Shown here: in pieces, positions 1 to 10,500 of the stretch | Layout of the letters: every line of letters starts with the position of its first letter | Numbering within the stretch: the first letter of the stretch is position 1 | NCBI GenBank assembly: GCA_004154925.1 | Contig: QJNS01000177.1 | Location: 62,001-126,000 of the forward strand | Direction of reading: 5' to 3' | Origin: Monosporascus cannonballus | Taxonomy: Eukaryota > Ascomycota > Sordariomycetes > Xylariales | DNA: 64,000 bases | Notes under the pieces: generated by a model | The model's database searches: none | Told to the model about the DNA's origin: nothing | Seen by the model: only the letters and a program-made list of their open reading frames with translations | Program-made: the position numbers and the translations under genes

Positions 1-1770
1 ATAAATAAATATATAAAACGAATAAATTAAATTTTAAAATTTTATTTACGATAATATATTAATTGCGAACAGAATAATTAAGGTAAGAAATTGCCAACCG
101 TATAATTGGATTATAATATTAACTATTACGAAAATATTAAGATAATATTTATAAACGTAAACTTTGGTTTTATTCCAAAAGTTTACAAAAAAATACGTAA
201 CGATAATTCAATTAATATCAAAATAATTCGTACGTCGAAATAATTATAATAGTTCTATTAAAAAATAAAATTAAAATTAAAATTCGTACGGAATTAAATA
301 AATAGGTATTATAATCAAAAAAGTTAAAAAAATTAACTTTCAAAAAAGGGAAATAGTTTTTTTTGCCACAAAAAATATTTAAACAAAAAAACTTAACAAA
401 AAATTCGATTTTAAATATATTAATCCATATAAAATCGCTAAGAAAATCTTAAAACATAATTACTAATTAAAATTTCCGCCAAAAGTTAAATTCCATTTAG
501 TTTTTTATATTTTATTATTCGAATTAGCAGCAAATATAATTAAAATGTATACGGTATAAAACGATACGGAAATAAAAAACAAATAGGTATATAAAGTGGA
601 AAAAATTTTCGATATACGGAAACAAAACGGATTTACTTAATATCTGATTAAGTTAAAAAAATATCCAGATTCCGAAAACATCTAGAAACCTGCCAAAAAT
701 CTTATTGGCGCCTAATATTTGTTAAAAAACTTTTATTAGCAACGGCGGAACCATCGAAAATAATTGTATTCTAATCGATATTTTTAACGGACCAATCGGT
801 ATCGCCGATACCAGATTAATTTACGGGACCAGCAGGAAAAACCAATACGGCCATGGAAGCCTCGGCAATAGCCTGCTTTTGGCGTTTTTGTTTCTTTAAT
901 TTTTCGAACGATTGCAATTTCCGTTATACTATTTTTATTCCTTTTAAACGAAGAAAAACTTTTTATTTCCGAAAACGAATTAAACGCGTAATAACTTTAT
1001 TTATTTCCTGTTAATAACGTTTTTATAATTCCAAAAAACGTTTCTTTGCGAAAACCTTTTTTCGTTTTAGGCGTTAATTTTCGGCGCAAATATTTTCCAA
1101 AAAAAAAGGAACGCCCGTCCCATTATAAAAATATTTACGTTTAAGTTTTATATTTGGATACGTTTTCCATTATTTCGTATTTTTAACCCTTAAAGAAATA
1201 CAAAAAGTACGGTATAATTTTAAAGTTAAAATCGTCGAAAATAAAAAATAGGTTTTGCCGACAAGTAATGGAAGAAACCTGACGCCGATTTTTAGCAATA
1301 CGACCCGATATCGTAAAGAACTAATAACATTTACCGAGAAAAATAAAATCTTAAGGGCAAGATTTAGGGAAAGGGGAAATCGTGTTACGACTTGACAGGT
1401 TCCGGCCTTAGGAAACGGTTAATAGGGAGGATACGGACCACCTTTCGGATCACGTAACGGATGTTTAGCAAAAATCTGCTAAATACAATTAATTAGCATT
1501 AAGCAATCGTTTAGCAAAAATTTACTAAATACGGTTAAGCAGAAATAAGCCAGTAAATCGGAATAAAATATATATGTTTATTATTTCCATAATTTGGATA
1601 ATTTCAGCTTGCAATATTTATTAATATTAATCCTTTGTAATACGTTTCCGTACCTTGGTATTAAAAAACGTAACTAAGTTATTTTATTGCTTAGATTCCC
1701 ACGATACTCCTGCCAACATAAACCCGTACGACTAAGGTCTAATAGTTGGTTAAACCGCCTAGCCGTCACA
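1..1770 (+). mobile_element. 3' end of a RIP-degraded Gypsy-like LTR retrotransposon, cut by the window edge
   Basis: The stretch is AT-rich with no long reading frame and ends in a 388-bp LTR (1383-1770) that opens TGTTACGACTTGACAGG and closes AGCCGTCACA. The purine-rich stretch just before the LTR (about 1366-1382, ending GGGGAAATCG) looks like a polypurine tract. The same tract precedes the 3' LTR of the element at 46698-59265, so this is read as a plus-strand 3' end of a related element. The LTR aligns end to end with the better-preserved solo LTR at 58516-58903; differences are mostly C to T and G to A. Coding content of 1-1382 is too decayed to assign. Confidence 0.75.
1383..1770 (+). 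repeat. LTR, family shared with 58516-58903
   Basis: 388 bp with TG...CA ends, the same length as the copy at 58516-58903. The flanks (AATCG left, TTTTT right) do not form a target duplication, which fits a 3' LTR of a longer element rather than a solo LTR. RIP-type transitions are dense compared with the right-hand copy. Confidence 0.8.
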
Positions 1771-3286
1771 TTTTTTCCTTAATAAATCTGGAATTTACGT
1801 ATTTTACTAATAGGTAGTCGTAGGTACTTAATGGGTCCTTGGCGTTACCCGCGGGTACCCGTGGGCCGTGGGTAATTTTCGGTGGGTGGTTCCTCCCTCA
1901 CCCTACTACTACCTACCTACGGATAGGTATGGGTAGTCCGGTTACCCCTCTTCTACCCCTATTTAGCGCCTATCCAAACAGATAGTAGTGGACAGAGGAC
2001 ATACGACCGACGGCATTTTTGCATATAAACGATGCTTACGTGGTACAGAAGCTTTGAACTGGAGGTTTTGGGATCTAAAAATGGCAACTTTACGCCACGC
2101 ACGACCTCCAAAATGAGTTTCCTTACGCAACCCTTGCCCCCTTAAAAATGGACAGTACCGTTAAACAAGGTCGATAGCACAGCTGCGCAGCTCTTAAGAA
2201 GCTTGTATATTGACGACCAGAAGCTGAAGAACATTGATCCCACTCGTGGTATGGGACATCCATTGATATAAGGCTCTAGGGCTCCGGAATAGGAATAACC
2301 TTATTCCGTATAATCCCCTGAAGCTGTTAAGGGGCCCCTTTTCTGTGACATATACAATAGTTTGTCAAAACTCCTTTCACATGAGTTGGGCAGCACCTGC
2401 TGCAGCTTCACCTTGTTGTGCCCCTGCCAGGCTGCTACAATCACCAGGTGAGCCAGGTGTGTCAAACGACAAAAGTACAGATATTAGCTCCAAAGGCCAA
2501 TTGGGGCTATTTGATAAGGTGGGCCGATCACCCACGGCTCCAACTTGACCGATCAGCACCGCTACCAAGAGGCAGGCATTTGGTGTCAGCTATATCACAT
2601 TTATAAACAGATAATTCCTTCGAAGGTGGTAAATTAAAATGCCGCGCTGCCACAGCGTTGTGATTATACTTGTGGCTGGGGTCTTTCTCACCTTTTCCGA
2701 GTTCACTGATCTTACTGAAGCTGCGCCCTTACCATAGCGAAAGCCGCTCCTTTTAGCTTATCCGGCCCATACTTCACCTTATTTCACCAGGATGACAGAC
2801 GGTTTTAGTGAGGTCGCACAGTTCCATGCCTTCACAGAGTGCCGCTTAGTAGTGATGGTTGAAAGAACGAGGAAGCCCTCGGTAAAGACATGAATGCGAA
2901 CGCGGAGGGGCCACGGACAGGGTGAGGTACCAATCACTACTCCAAATACAAGTCCACCTACTAACAATATAGAAAATTTCACCAAGTTCACAGATTACAT
3001 CCTAATATAAATATTAGCGGCATGCCGTGGATGCAGTCAAAAGGATGCAAACAGTCCGGAAAGCACAGCACAAAGTTGTCAGCAAGCACATTCTGTACCG
3101 CGTATTGACGAGCAATGACAGACGAACGAGTCCCTCAAACGTGCCGCCATACCGAAACCATCTGATATGCAGGTTGACGCTTTTATAGGACACCACGGCA
3201 ATTAATAGACCTATAACCGCTTAAAACCAGTATGCTATCACCCCACAAACTCGATAGTTTTATGTAAGTTGACCCACACGCATTTC
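1771..3286. other. No recognisable gene; transition from AT-rich to normal composition
   Basis: Composition changes from RIP-like AT-rich DNA to mixed sequence. A G/C-rich low-complexity stretch lies at about 1845-1935 (GGGTACCCG and CTACCTACC motifs) and a small GGGGCCCC palindrome near 2333. The short open frames here have no family features, overlap one another on both strands, and were not accepted as genes. The 3' side next to 3287 should hold the 3' untranslated region of the minus-strand NRPS reading frame. Confidence 0.6.
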
Positions 3287-6200
3287 TTAAGAATAAAGCT
3301 CCTCCCCCATGTAGGGATAGACGCCCGTCACCTCCTGATCCATCATGGCCTCCAAGTCGACAGCCGCCAGAGGATCCAGGCCTGCCTTCCCCGCCTCGAC
3401 TAACCAGTCGGCCATGTGTATCTCCCTGAACGTGCCGCCGTGGAGCGCCTCCATGTGGCTGGCAAGCCGCCCTGCCGGGACCTTACATCCGGAGGAATGG
3501 TGCACGAAGCGACACGGCTGCGGCTTCTGCTCCTCGGCGGCGGGCACCACCTGCCGCGCAATATCACGCGCGACGACGCGCACGTCATGGAAGTCAACGT
3601 AACCCTCGACATTGGGCGTGTGCGGCACGGCGCGGATGCGCGCCGCAGTGCGGATGAGTCCGTTCATGGCATCCTCGGGTGGGGCGCTCTCGCCTACGAG
3701 GGCGCAAGGCCGGTGCACGACGACGCTCGGGGCGCCCCAGCGGCGGCGGCCGCGGTGGCGAGCGAGGGCCTCAAGGAAGCGCCCGTTGGCCCACTTGGAC
3801 GCGGTGTAGCCGTTGGTCCCGTCGGACGGCGGGTGGTAGTCGGCCAGCGAGACCGGGGGAACGGCGGCGCGGCCGGTGTAGAGGATGACACGGTTGGATG
3901 ATATGTAGTGCACGGGAACGGCCCGCGGGATGGCGAGGCGGGCGGCGGCGTGCGTCGAGAGCAGGTTGGCGGCGCGGAGGGTGTGGTAATTATTGAGGCA
4001 GTGGCCGTGGGCGCCAGCTAGAACGATGGTGTCAACGCGGCGCTGCAGGAGCTGCGCTTCGGCGTCGGTAAGAACTAGCGCCGGGTCCTGCAGGCTGCCG
4101 GTGTATATGGTCACCTTGGGGTGCACCGGAATCTTGGGCCGGAGCTCCTCCGGCACGGCGATGCAGTGCACGCGGCGGACGGCGTCATCGTCCAGTGAGG
4201 CCAGGAGGATCTCGCGGCCGAGGTAGCCGGCGGCGCCGGTCAGAATGATTTCCTTGCCGTTGCGGCGCTGCTGTTGGGAAAAGGCCGCGGTATGGGCCTC
4301 GTCGTCGTCGTCGTCATCCATGGCACGCAGGATATCGTCGGGGATCTTCGTCTCGACATCCCAGTCGACGGGGCCGGCCGGCGCACCTGCGTACTTCATA
4401 GCTGTGATCTTCTCCGTCATGCCACCCAGAGTGCTGGCGCAGTATAGGTCGACCAAGGGTACCGACAGGCCCATGGCCGTCTTGATGGCACCCTGTAGCT
4501 TGATCAGGAGCATCGAGTTGCCCCCGACCAGGAAGAAGTCCGAGTCAGTCTCGAGCTCGAGGACGTCGCCGTCGGGCGTGAGGACCCTGCGCCATACCAA
4601 GCTCAGCTCGCCCTCGGCGAGGCGGACGGCCGACGGGCGGTCCTTGTTGGACTGCCTCGGAAGCGGCAGGTCTGCCATGGCGCGGCGGTCGACTTTGCCC
4701 GTCGTCGTCATGGCCAGCTTGTGGACGGGGATGATGGTCTTGGGGAGCATATAGCTCGGTAGCTGCAGGATCCGGGACAGCAGCTCCAGCTCAGCCTCGG
4801 TCGCCGACTTCCCACGGGCCAGGACGACGTGCGCAATGAGGAAGGCCTCGTCTCCCTCACCGCGCATGGTGACGGTGGCGTCCGACAGGAAGTCGGGAAG
4901 AGCTGTTACGAGTGCGTGCTCGACCTCGGTAGTGTCGATGCGGAGGCCGCGGAGTTTCACCTGCGTGTCGTCCTCCATGCGGCCCATCAGGATTACGGAC
5001 CCGTCTGGCAGCAGCTTGCCGCGGTCTCCTGTCTTGCAGATTTTCAGTGGTGCAGGCGCATGGACTCCCGCCTTGGACGGCGAAGAGAAATTGTTGGAAA
5101 CAAATCTGCCCTCGGTAAGGGGCTGGTTCAGGTATCCCAGGGCGAGACCCCGTCCGCCGATGCAAATCTCGCCAGGATAGCCTAGCGGAACGACGTTGCC
5201 GTTGGCATCGAGAATATAAATCTGTGAACTAGCAATGGGCTTGCCGACATGGCCCGCCTGGCCTGCATCCCCGCCTCCCTCGGGGGGTACGACACACAGC
5301 GTTGTAGCGCACGATGTCTCGGTCGGGCCGTAGCTGTTGTTCAGCAGCGGACGCTGGTGCCGCAGCTGCCGGAACGCTAGTTTCAGTCGCTCGGTGACGA
5401 ACTCGCCCCCGAGGCAGGCATGTCGCCAGGCGGTGTACTGGTCGATGGTCTCATGGGCGGCCGAGAGCCACGCCGTGTACTCAGACGGCGTCGCAATGGT
5501 GAAGGTGACACTGCTAGCCTGCATGAGCTCCGAGATGGCGATTGGATCGCCCCGCGCATGCTGCGGCACCATGACGAGCGTTCCACCGTGGCTGAAAGAG
5601 TGAAGCATCTGCGCCAGACCCATGTCGAACGACACGGAGCTCTGCTGGAGGACCACCTCCCTGTCGAGCTTGAGATGGGTCGCCTTGTCCGCGATGTAAT
5701 TCATGCAGCCCGCCTGCGTGAGAAGGACACCTTTGGGCACCGACGTCGACCCGCTCGTGTACAGAATGACGGCCGCGGCGTCCGGGTCGCTGAGGTTCGG
5801 GGCGGGAGCTCCGGTTAACTGCGACCCAGCAGCAGCCTTGTTGATGTCGAGCAGCTCCATACCCTGCGCGCTGCCTCGAAGCGCTTCGGCCCTTTCTGAC
5901 GTTGACGCTTGGTACAGGAGCACGCGGGGCTTGCAGTCATTGACCATAGCGGCGTGTCTGGCCCTGGGTAGACTAAGATCCAGGGGAACATAAACACACT
6001 GGAGTCGCAAGATGGCCAGCATGCCCGCAAGTGTGTCCCTTGAGGGTCCGCAGATGACGGCGACGCGGCAGCCCGCCTCGACTCCCTTCTCCTGCAGCAC
6101 CGAGGAGACGGCATGCACCCGCTCGGCCAGCTGGGCATAAGTCATGGCGCCACCCTCATCGACGACGGCCACATCGTCCGCATGTTTTGGAGCCATGCCG

Positions 6201-7522
6201 TCGAAGCGGTGCACCAAGGAGCGCGGCCAGCCAAAGTCCACCGCTGGGCCGCGACCAACTTCTTCCGCCGCCCGCACCACAGCCTTGGGGAAAAGACTGA
6301 TTTCCTTAAGCGCCGTGTCAGGCGTGGCGCACAGCATATCCAGCAGCGCAGCGTATGTGTCGAGAATCAGCCGCACGCCGTCGGGCTGGTAGAAGTCGTC
6401 GCGGCCGTCGACCTCGAGGCGGTAGGACCCATCGGCCGGGTTGTAGACCCAGAAGCTGAGGTCCATCAGCGTCCGGGCCATGGTACCGCGGCGCCAGGTT
6501 ACCTGGCTGTCGGCCAGTGTGGGCTCAGCGTTGCCGACGATATAGTTGAGGGCCACCAGGCAGGTGGGCATGTGCGCGGAGTTGCGCTTGCTCTGCAGCC
6601 GGTCGACGACGACATCGAAGGGCACGCGCGAGTGTTCAAATGTTGCGGCGACCTTGGCTGACACCGCGTGCACAAAGGCCGAGAAGCGCTCGTCGGGCCG
6701 GACCCCGCTGCGCAGCGGCACCATGTTGGCGAAGTGGCCGACGACGCCGGAGGAGCGTGCGTCATGACGGCCTGTGTTCATGATGCCGATACAGACGTCC
6801 TCGATGGCGGCCATCCTAGCGCACAAGAACTGCAACGCGGCAGCGAAGAAGCGAAACGGCGTGCACCCGAGCCGCTGTGCCGACATTTTTATCCTGTCGG
6901 CGTGGGCACGGTCCAGCCAGATGCTAGCCGTCGTCACGCCCGTGGCGCTGCCATACATTGGGTTCCTCGTCGGGGCGGTCGCAATGGGGAAAAGGGGCAT
7001 CGGCGTCGGCATGAGTGACAGCTCGGCCCGCCAGAAGTCGAGGTCCTTCTCGAAGGCGCCCGTCTCCATGGCCACGAGCTGCTCGCTGGCAAAGTCTGTG
7101 TACGTTGCCTCGGGCGGTGCCAGCTGCTGGCCCTCGTATGCCTGGGCAAGTCCTTGGAAGAAGAGCGCGATGCTGAGGCCATCCATGATGATGTGATGCG
7201 CCGCAAGGATGATGGCGTGCTTGTTGTCGGGGCCTGTCACCAACACGAGCGTGAAGGTGTCGCCCTCTTCAAGGCGCCAGACGTGGGCGGCCAAGTTCTT
7301 GTACTCCTCCTCAACTCGATCGGAGTCGGCGCCGGCGATGTGGTGGAAGCATGTTGACACGTCCTTCTCCTCCCAGACATCCTGACGCAGCTCCCCGGAG
7401 CCCATCTGGGCGAAGGAGGATCGCAGCGCCTCCTGCTGGTTGACCAATGCCGACAGCGCGATCTTGATCCGGTGCGGGCTAATGGGGCCGGTGACGTCGA
7501 AGAGGAGCGTGATGTTATGCAT
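3287..7522 (-). CDS. NRPS half of a PKS-NRPS hybrid (C-A-T-R), separated from the PKS half by one stop codon
   Basis: 1411 residues as read from the first ATG. A condensation domain has HHIIMDG at residues 109-115. The adenylation domain has LYTSGSTSVPKG near 587, NNSYGPTETS near 728, TGDRGKL near 831 and GKVDR near 942. The carrier domain has VGGNSM with the phosphopantetheine serine at about 1003. A C-terminal reductase domain has TGAAGYLG at 1095-1102 and YTASK at 1239-1243. A poly-Asp linker (1069-1074) joins carrier and reductase. The condensation domain lacks its first motif when started at 7522, but the same frame continues upstream to 7564 with a plausible first motif and then meets the TAG ending the PKS. 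By family knowledge, C couples the polyketide to an activated amino acid and R releases the product with NAD(P)H. The amino acid cannot be called. It may be a remnant of a 4000-residue enzyme rather than a free-standing NRPS. Confidence 0.92.
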   Translation of the reverse strand: MHNITLLFDVTGPISPHRIKIALSALVNQQEALRSSFAQMGSGELRQDVWEEKDVSTCFHHIAGADSDRVEEEYKNLAAHVWRLEEGDTFTLVLVTGPDNKHAIILAAHHIIMDGLSIALFFQGLAQAYEGQQLAPPEATYTDFASEQLVAMETGAFEKDLDFWRAELSLMPTPMPLFPIATAPTRNPMYGSATGVTTASIWLDRAHADRIKMSAQRLGCTPFRFFAAALQFLCARMAAIEDVCIGIMNTGRHDARSSGVVGHFANMVPLRSGVRPDERFSAFVHAVSAKVAATFEHSRVPFDVVVDRLQSKRNSAHMPTCLVALNYIVGNAEPTLADSQVTWRRGTMARTLMDLSFWVYNPADGSYRLEVDGRDDFYQPDGVRLILDTYAALLDMLCATPDTALKEISLFPKAVVRAAEEVGRGPAVDFGWPRSLVHRFDGMAPKHADDVAVVDEGGAMTYAQLAERVHAVSSVLQEKGVEAGCRVAVICGPSRDTLAGMLAILRLQCVYVPLDLSLPRARHAAMVNDCKPRVLLYQASTSERAEALRGSAQGMELLDINKAAAGSQLTGAPAPNLSDPDAAAVILYTSGSTSVPKGVLLTQAGCMNYIADKATHLKLDREVVLQQSSVSFDMGLAQMLHSFSHGGTLVMVPQHARGDPIAISELMQASSVTFTIATPSEYTAWLSAAHETIDQYTAWRHACLGGEFVTERLKLAFRQLRHQRPLLNNSYGPTETSCATTLCVVPPEGGGDAGQAGHVGKPIASSQIYILDANGNVVPLGYPGEICIGGRGLALGYLNQPLTEGRFVSNNFSSPSKAGVHAPAPLKICKTGDRGKLLPDGSVILMGRMEDDTQVKLRGLRIDTTEVEHALVTALPDFLSDATVTMRGEGDEAFLIAHVVLARGKSATEAELELLSRILQLPSYMLPKTIIPVHKLAMTTTGKVDRRAMADLPLPRQSNKDRPSAVRLAEGELSLVWRRVLTPDGDVLELETDSDFFLVGGNSMLLIKLQGAIKTAMGLSVPLVDLYCASTLGGMTEKITAMKYAGAPAGPVDWDVETKIPDDILRAMDDDDDDEAHTAAFSQQQRRNGKEIILTGAAGYLGREILLASLDDDAVRRVHCIAVPEELRPKIPVHPKVTIYTGSLQDPALVLTDAEAQLLQRRVDTIVLAGAHGHCLNNYHTLRAANLLSTHAAARLAIPRAVPVHYISSNRVILYTGRAAVPPVSLADYHPPSDGTNGYTASKWANGRFLEALARHRGRRRWGAPSVVVHRPCALVGESAPPEDAMNGLIRTAARIRAVPHTPNVEGYVDFHDVRVVARDIARQVVPAAEEQKPQPCRFVHHSSGCKVPAGRLASHMEALHGGTFREIHMADWLVEAGKAGLDPLAAVDLEAMMDQEVTGVYPYMGEELYS

Positions 7523-7564
7523 GGTCTCTTTTCCAGAGAGCTTTCTCGACGACCAGAGCTGTGA

Positions 7565-7567
7565 CTA
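7565..7567 (-). other. In-frame TAG splitting the PKS-NRPS megasynthase
   Basis: The PKS frame ends in TAG. The next 14 codons stay open in the same frame and run straight into the NRPS ATG at 7522. By alignment with the usual ACP-to-C junction of fungal PKS-NRPS enzymes, the stop occupies the position of the conserved glutamine in the first condensation motif. A glutamine codon becoming TAG is a C-to-T change at a CpA site, the context preferred by RIP. No convincing intron spans it: a GT candidate ending at this AG would be only 31 nt, and a 54-nt candidate has a poor donor and no CTRAY branch site. A sequencing error cannot be excluded. Confidence 0.8.
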
Positions 7568-10500
7568 GGCAGGCGCGAGTCGTGTCGTCTTTAACGGATG
7601 CAGCGGAGGCGAACCGACCGTGGGCAGACTGTCGCTGCTGCTTGCCGCGAACTGGCTCGACTGCTCTGCGGAGGACCCGGAGGCAGCGTCATCCTCGGGA
7701 TCAGTGTAGCCACATAAGGGCTCTTCGGCCATGTCAGCAGCGGGGGACGGGCTCATGACTCCGCCCTCCTTAGCTTTGTCGCCGCTGGCGGATTGCAGTT
7801 GCGGTTCGGCGACAATGGCGGGCATTGAACCCTCTTTCAACTTGCGCAGCGCCTCGAGACACAGCTGTCGCGGGTCGGCCGTGCTCAGGACCTTCATAAC
7901 CGGCATACTGACCGCCAACTCCTTGGAGAACCAGGCCGAGATCTGGACAGCAAGGCCGGAGTCGACGCCCATATCGAGCATGGACACCGCGGCGTTTGCC
8001 TTCATCGTGCCGGGCTCCAGCTCCAGAAGGTTCTCCACAGTGGCGGCGAAGGCCTCCATCACGATGTCCAGCATAGCTGCCTCAGAGGGGGCCAGGTTCA
8101 GCCGCTCGCTAAGGCTCGTCCCCTTCTCTCTGTCGGACGCGTCGCCGACATCATCGACAAGGCAGTGAGAGAACCGGGGATTCGAGAACCAGACGGGTCT
8201 CTTCCTCGGCTCGATAGAGCGGGGGGTTACAATGGGGCCGATAATGATGTGCGGCTCGACACCGGCGTCGACTGGGCTTGCCAGGATGGCCTCACCGAAC
8301 ATGTAGTGCAGGACGCGCTCTGACACGGGCTCAACACACTCCCGTTGCAGCTTGGCGAGGAGCTGTTCGCCGCTGCGGGCCACCACGCCCACGTCGGTGA
8401 CGATGCCGATGTCCATGATGGACGCCGCGACGCCTCGTCGCCGGCGGTTCTCCACCAGACTCGCCATGAAGAGGTTGGCGGCGTGGTAGTTGGACTGCCC
8501 GGTGGTACCGATGATGGAACCGATAGAGCCGAAGAGGACGAAGAAGTCCAGGTCCGCGGACGAGAAGACTTCGTCAAGGTTCCGGGACCCGTCGACCTTG
8601 GGCCGGAGCGTCCTATCAAAAGACTCAAAGTTCATGTCCGCGAAGAGGCCGTCCGACAAGACCATGGACGCGTTGCACACGCCGGAGATAACCGGCATCT
8701 GCGCCCGCATCTCCTCGTAGCCGCGCAGCAGTGCAGTCTTGTCCGTCACGTCCAGCGCCATGACCTTAATGCGGGCTCCGAGTGAGACCATCTCGTCGAG
8801 CCACTCGCGAGGGACAGACGGTTTCCGGCTGGCCAGGATGAGGTGCCGGGCGCCGGATCGTACCATCCAAGTAGTAAGAGATAGGCCCAGAGTTCCCGTC
8901 ATGCCGACCAGGAGATATGACTTGGTGTCGGAGAAGAGCTGCTCGGGCTGAAGCGCGGCAGCGCGGTACGTGACGGGACCCGGCTGCGTCCAGTCCAGCA
9001 CAACGGGGAACGTTATACATTGGCGGGAGTCGATATCCTGGATCGGGACTACCGGCACTGGAGAGGGAGACGGCCTCGTCTCGCCGTCCAGGAGTTTGCG
9101 TGCCGTCTCGTAGGACTCGACAAGCATCTCGCCCCAGGAGTCCGAGGCCCAAGAGCCGGGATCAAGTGACGAGATGTCTCTGTCCGGGCACTGCAGCGCA
9201 GCGGTGATCTTCTGCCACAGAGGGTCTGTCTTGGACGACGAGCAGTTCACCGCGAAGTTAATACCCCCGGGGATGTTTTGCAATACGACTCGCCGTGTAG
9301 CTTGCGGGTTGATGGCGATGCATCCATTCGGCCGCTGCACACCCTCGGCGGCGGCCGATACAAACAGGATATGTTTGCTTTGCCACTGCGGACTGCTCCG
9401 GATGGCACGCGCGAGCGTCTCATCGGCGCCATACAGCAGGACACGCCCGCGACTTGGGACATGCTGCGCAAGCAGCCGCGACAGAATAAAGGCCGACATG
9501 AGGCGCAGAAGCTCCAGCGCATCGGGCTCGGTGCCCTTAAGATGCAGCACGCGGTAAGGCGAAGCGATAATGCGCGAAGAGGGATGGTCTGCGATGGCTA
9601 CAACCACATCAGCTACGTTAGATGTACGCGACCCGAGGCAGATGGAGAGGCCTATTGCCTTAGCCGATTGAAGAGAGATCGAGTATCGGACGGCGACACT
9701 GACCGCATCGTTGCTAGGGACACGGGTGGGCGCCACGGAGTAGTCCTCGCAGAGACGCGGCCGAGTAGCGTCCTCGGAGGCCACGCGGAGCTGAGTCTCC
9801 CCGTTGATGCTACGACGAATCACGGGTCGTCTTGCTGCGTTGAACCGGTCGTTGATGGCGTCGTTCTTGATGACCCGCGGAACAAAATTGCGCGTGCCGT
9901 CGATGACGAGTTCGGGCTCCAGCGTCCACAACAGCCCCTCGCTCGAGCCCTCCAGCTTCTGAGAGAACACAAGGCGGCAGAAGGTTTCGACGACAGAAGT
10001 GCTGGACAGCCCCTCGACGCTGAAGACGTCGATAAACTGGCAGTTCAGCCATGGCAGCTCGCCGCGGAGGGCGCGTCCTATACCCACGGACATGTTCGCC
10101 TCAGGGCGGTCCCTGAGCCTCCCGGTGGTGTACCACAAGAGGTTGTTCGCGGCCCCGAAGAGCGTCTGGAGGCCCCGCAGGGTTGTTGGGCTTCGGCTCC
10201 CGCCCAGGACGGGCTGGTCTAGATCCGCCAGACAGATACAGTCCGTATAGTCGTCGAGCGGCAGACCAGCAACCTTGTCGACGCTGTCGACGACGGTAAT
10301 GTCGCGGCACGCAGTGGAGAGCAGCTTTTTGACGCTGCGCGTGAGCTTCCACACGGACGAGCTGAGCCCGCCGACCAGGAGGAGGCGCGTCTTAGGCCCC
10401 ACAATGTCACTCATGCAGGGCAGCGGGTCGTTAAGCATGTCAATCGTGTTGCTCGTCGCACGGCTCACAATGACCGAGTAACTATGCGCTGTCCGATCGG

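Noticed and set aside
7536..7640. An intron removing the TAG between PKS and NRPS
   Set aside because: Candidate introns ending at this AG are too short (31 nt) or have weak donors and no CTRAY branch site, whereas introns in the neighbouring genes show good donors and CTGAC branches.
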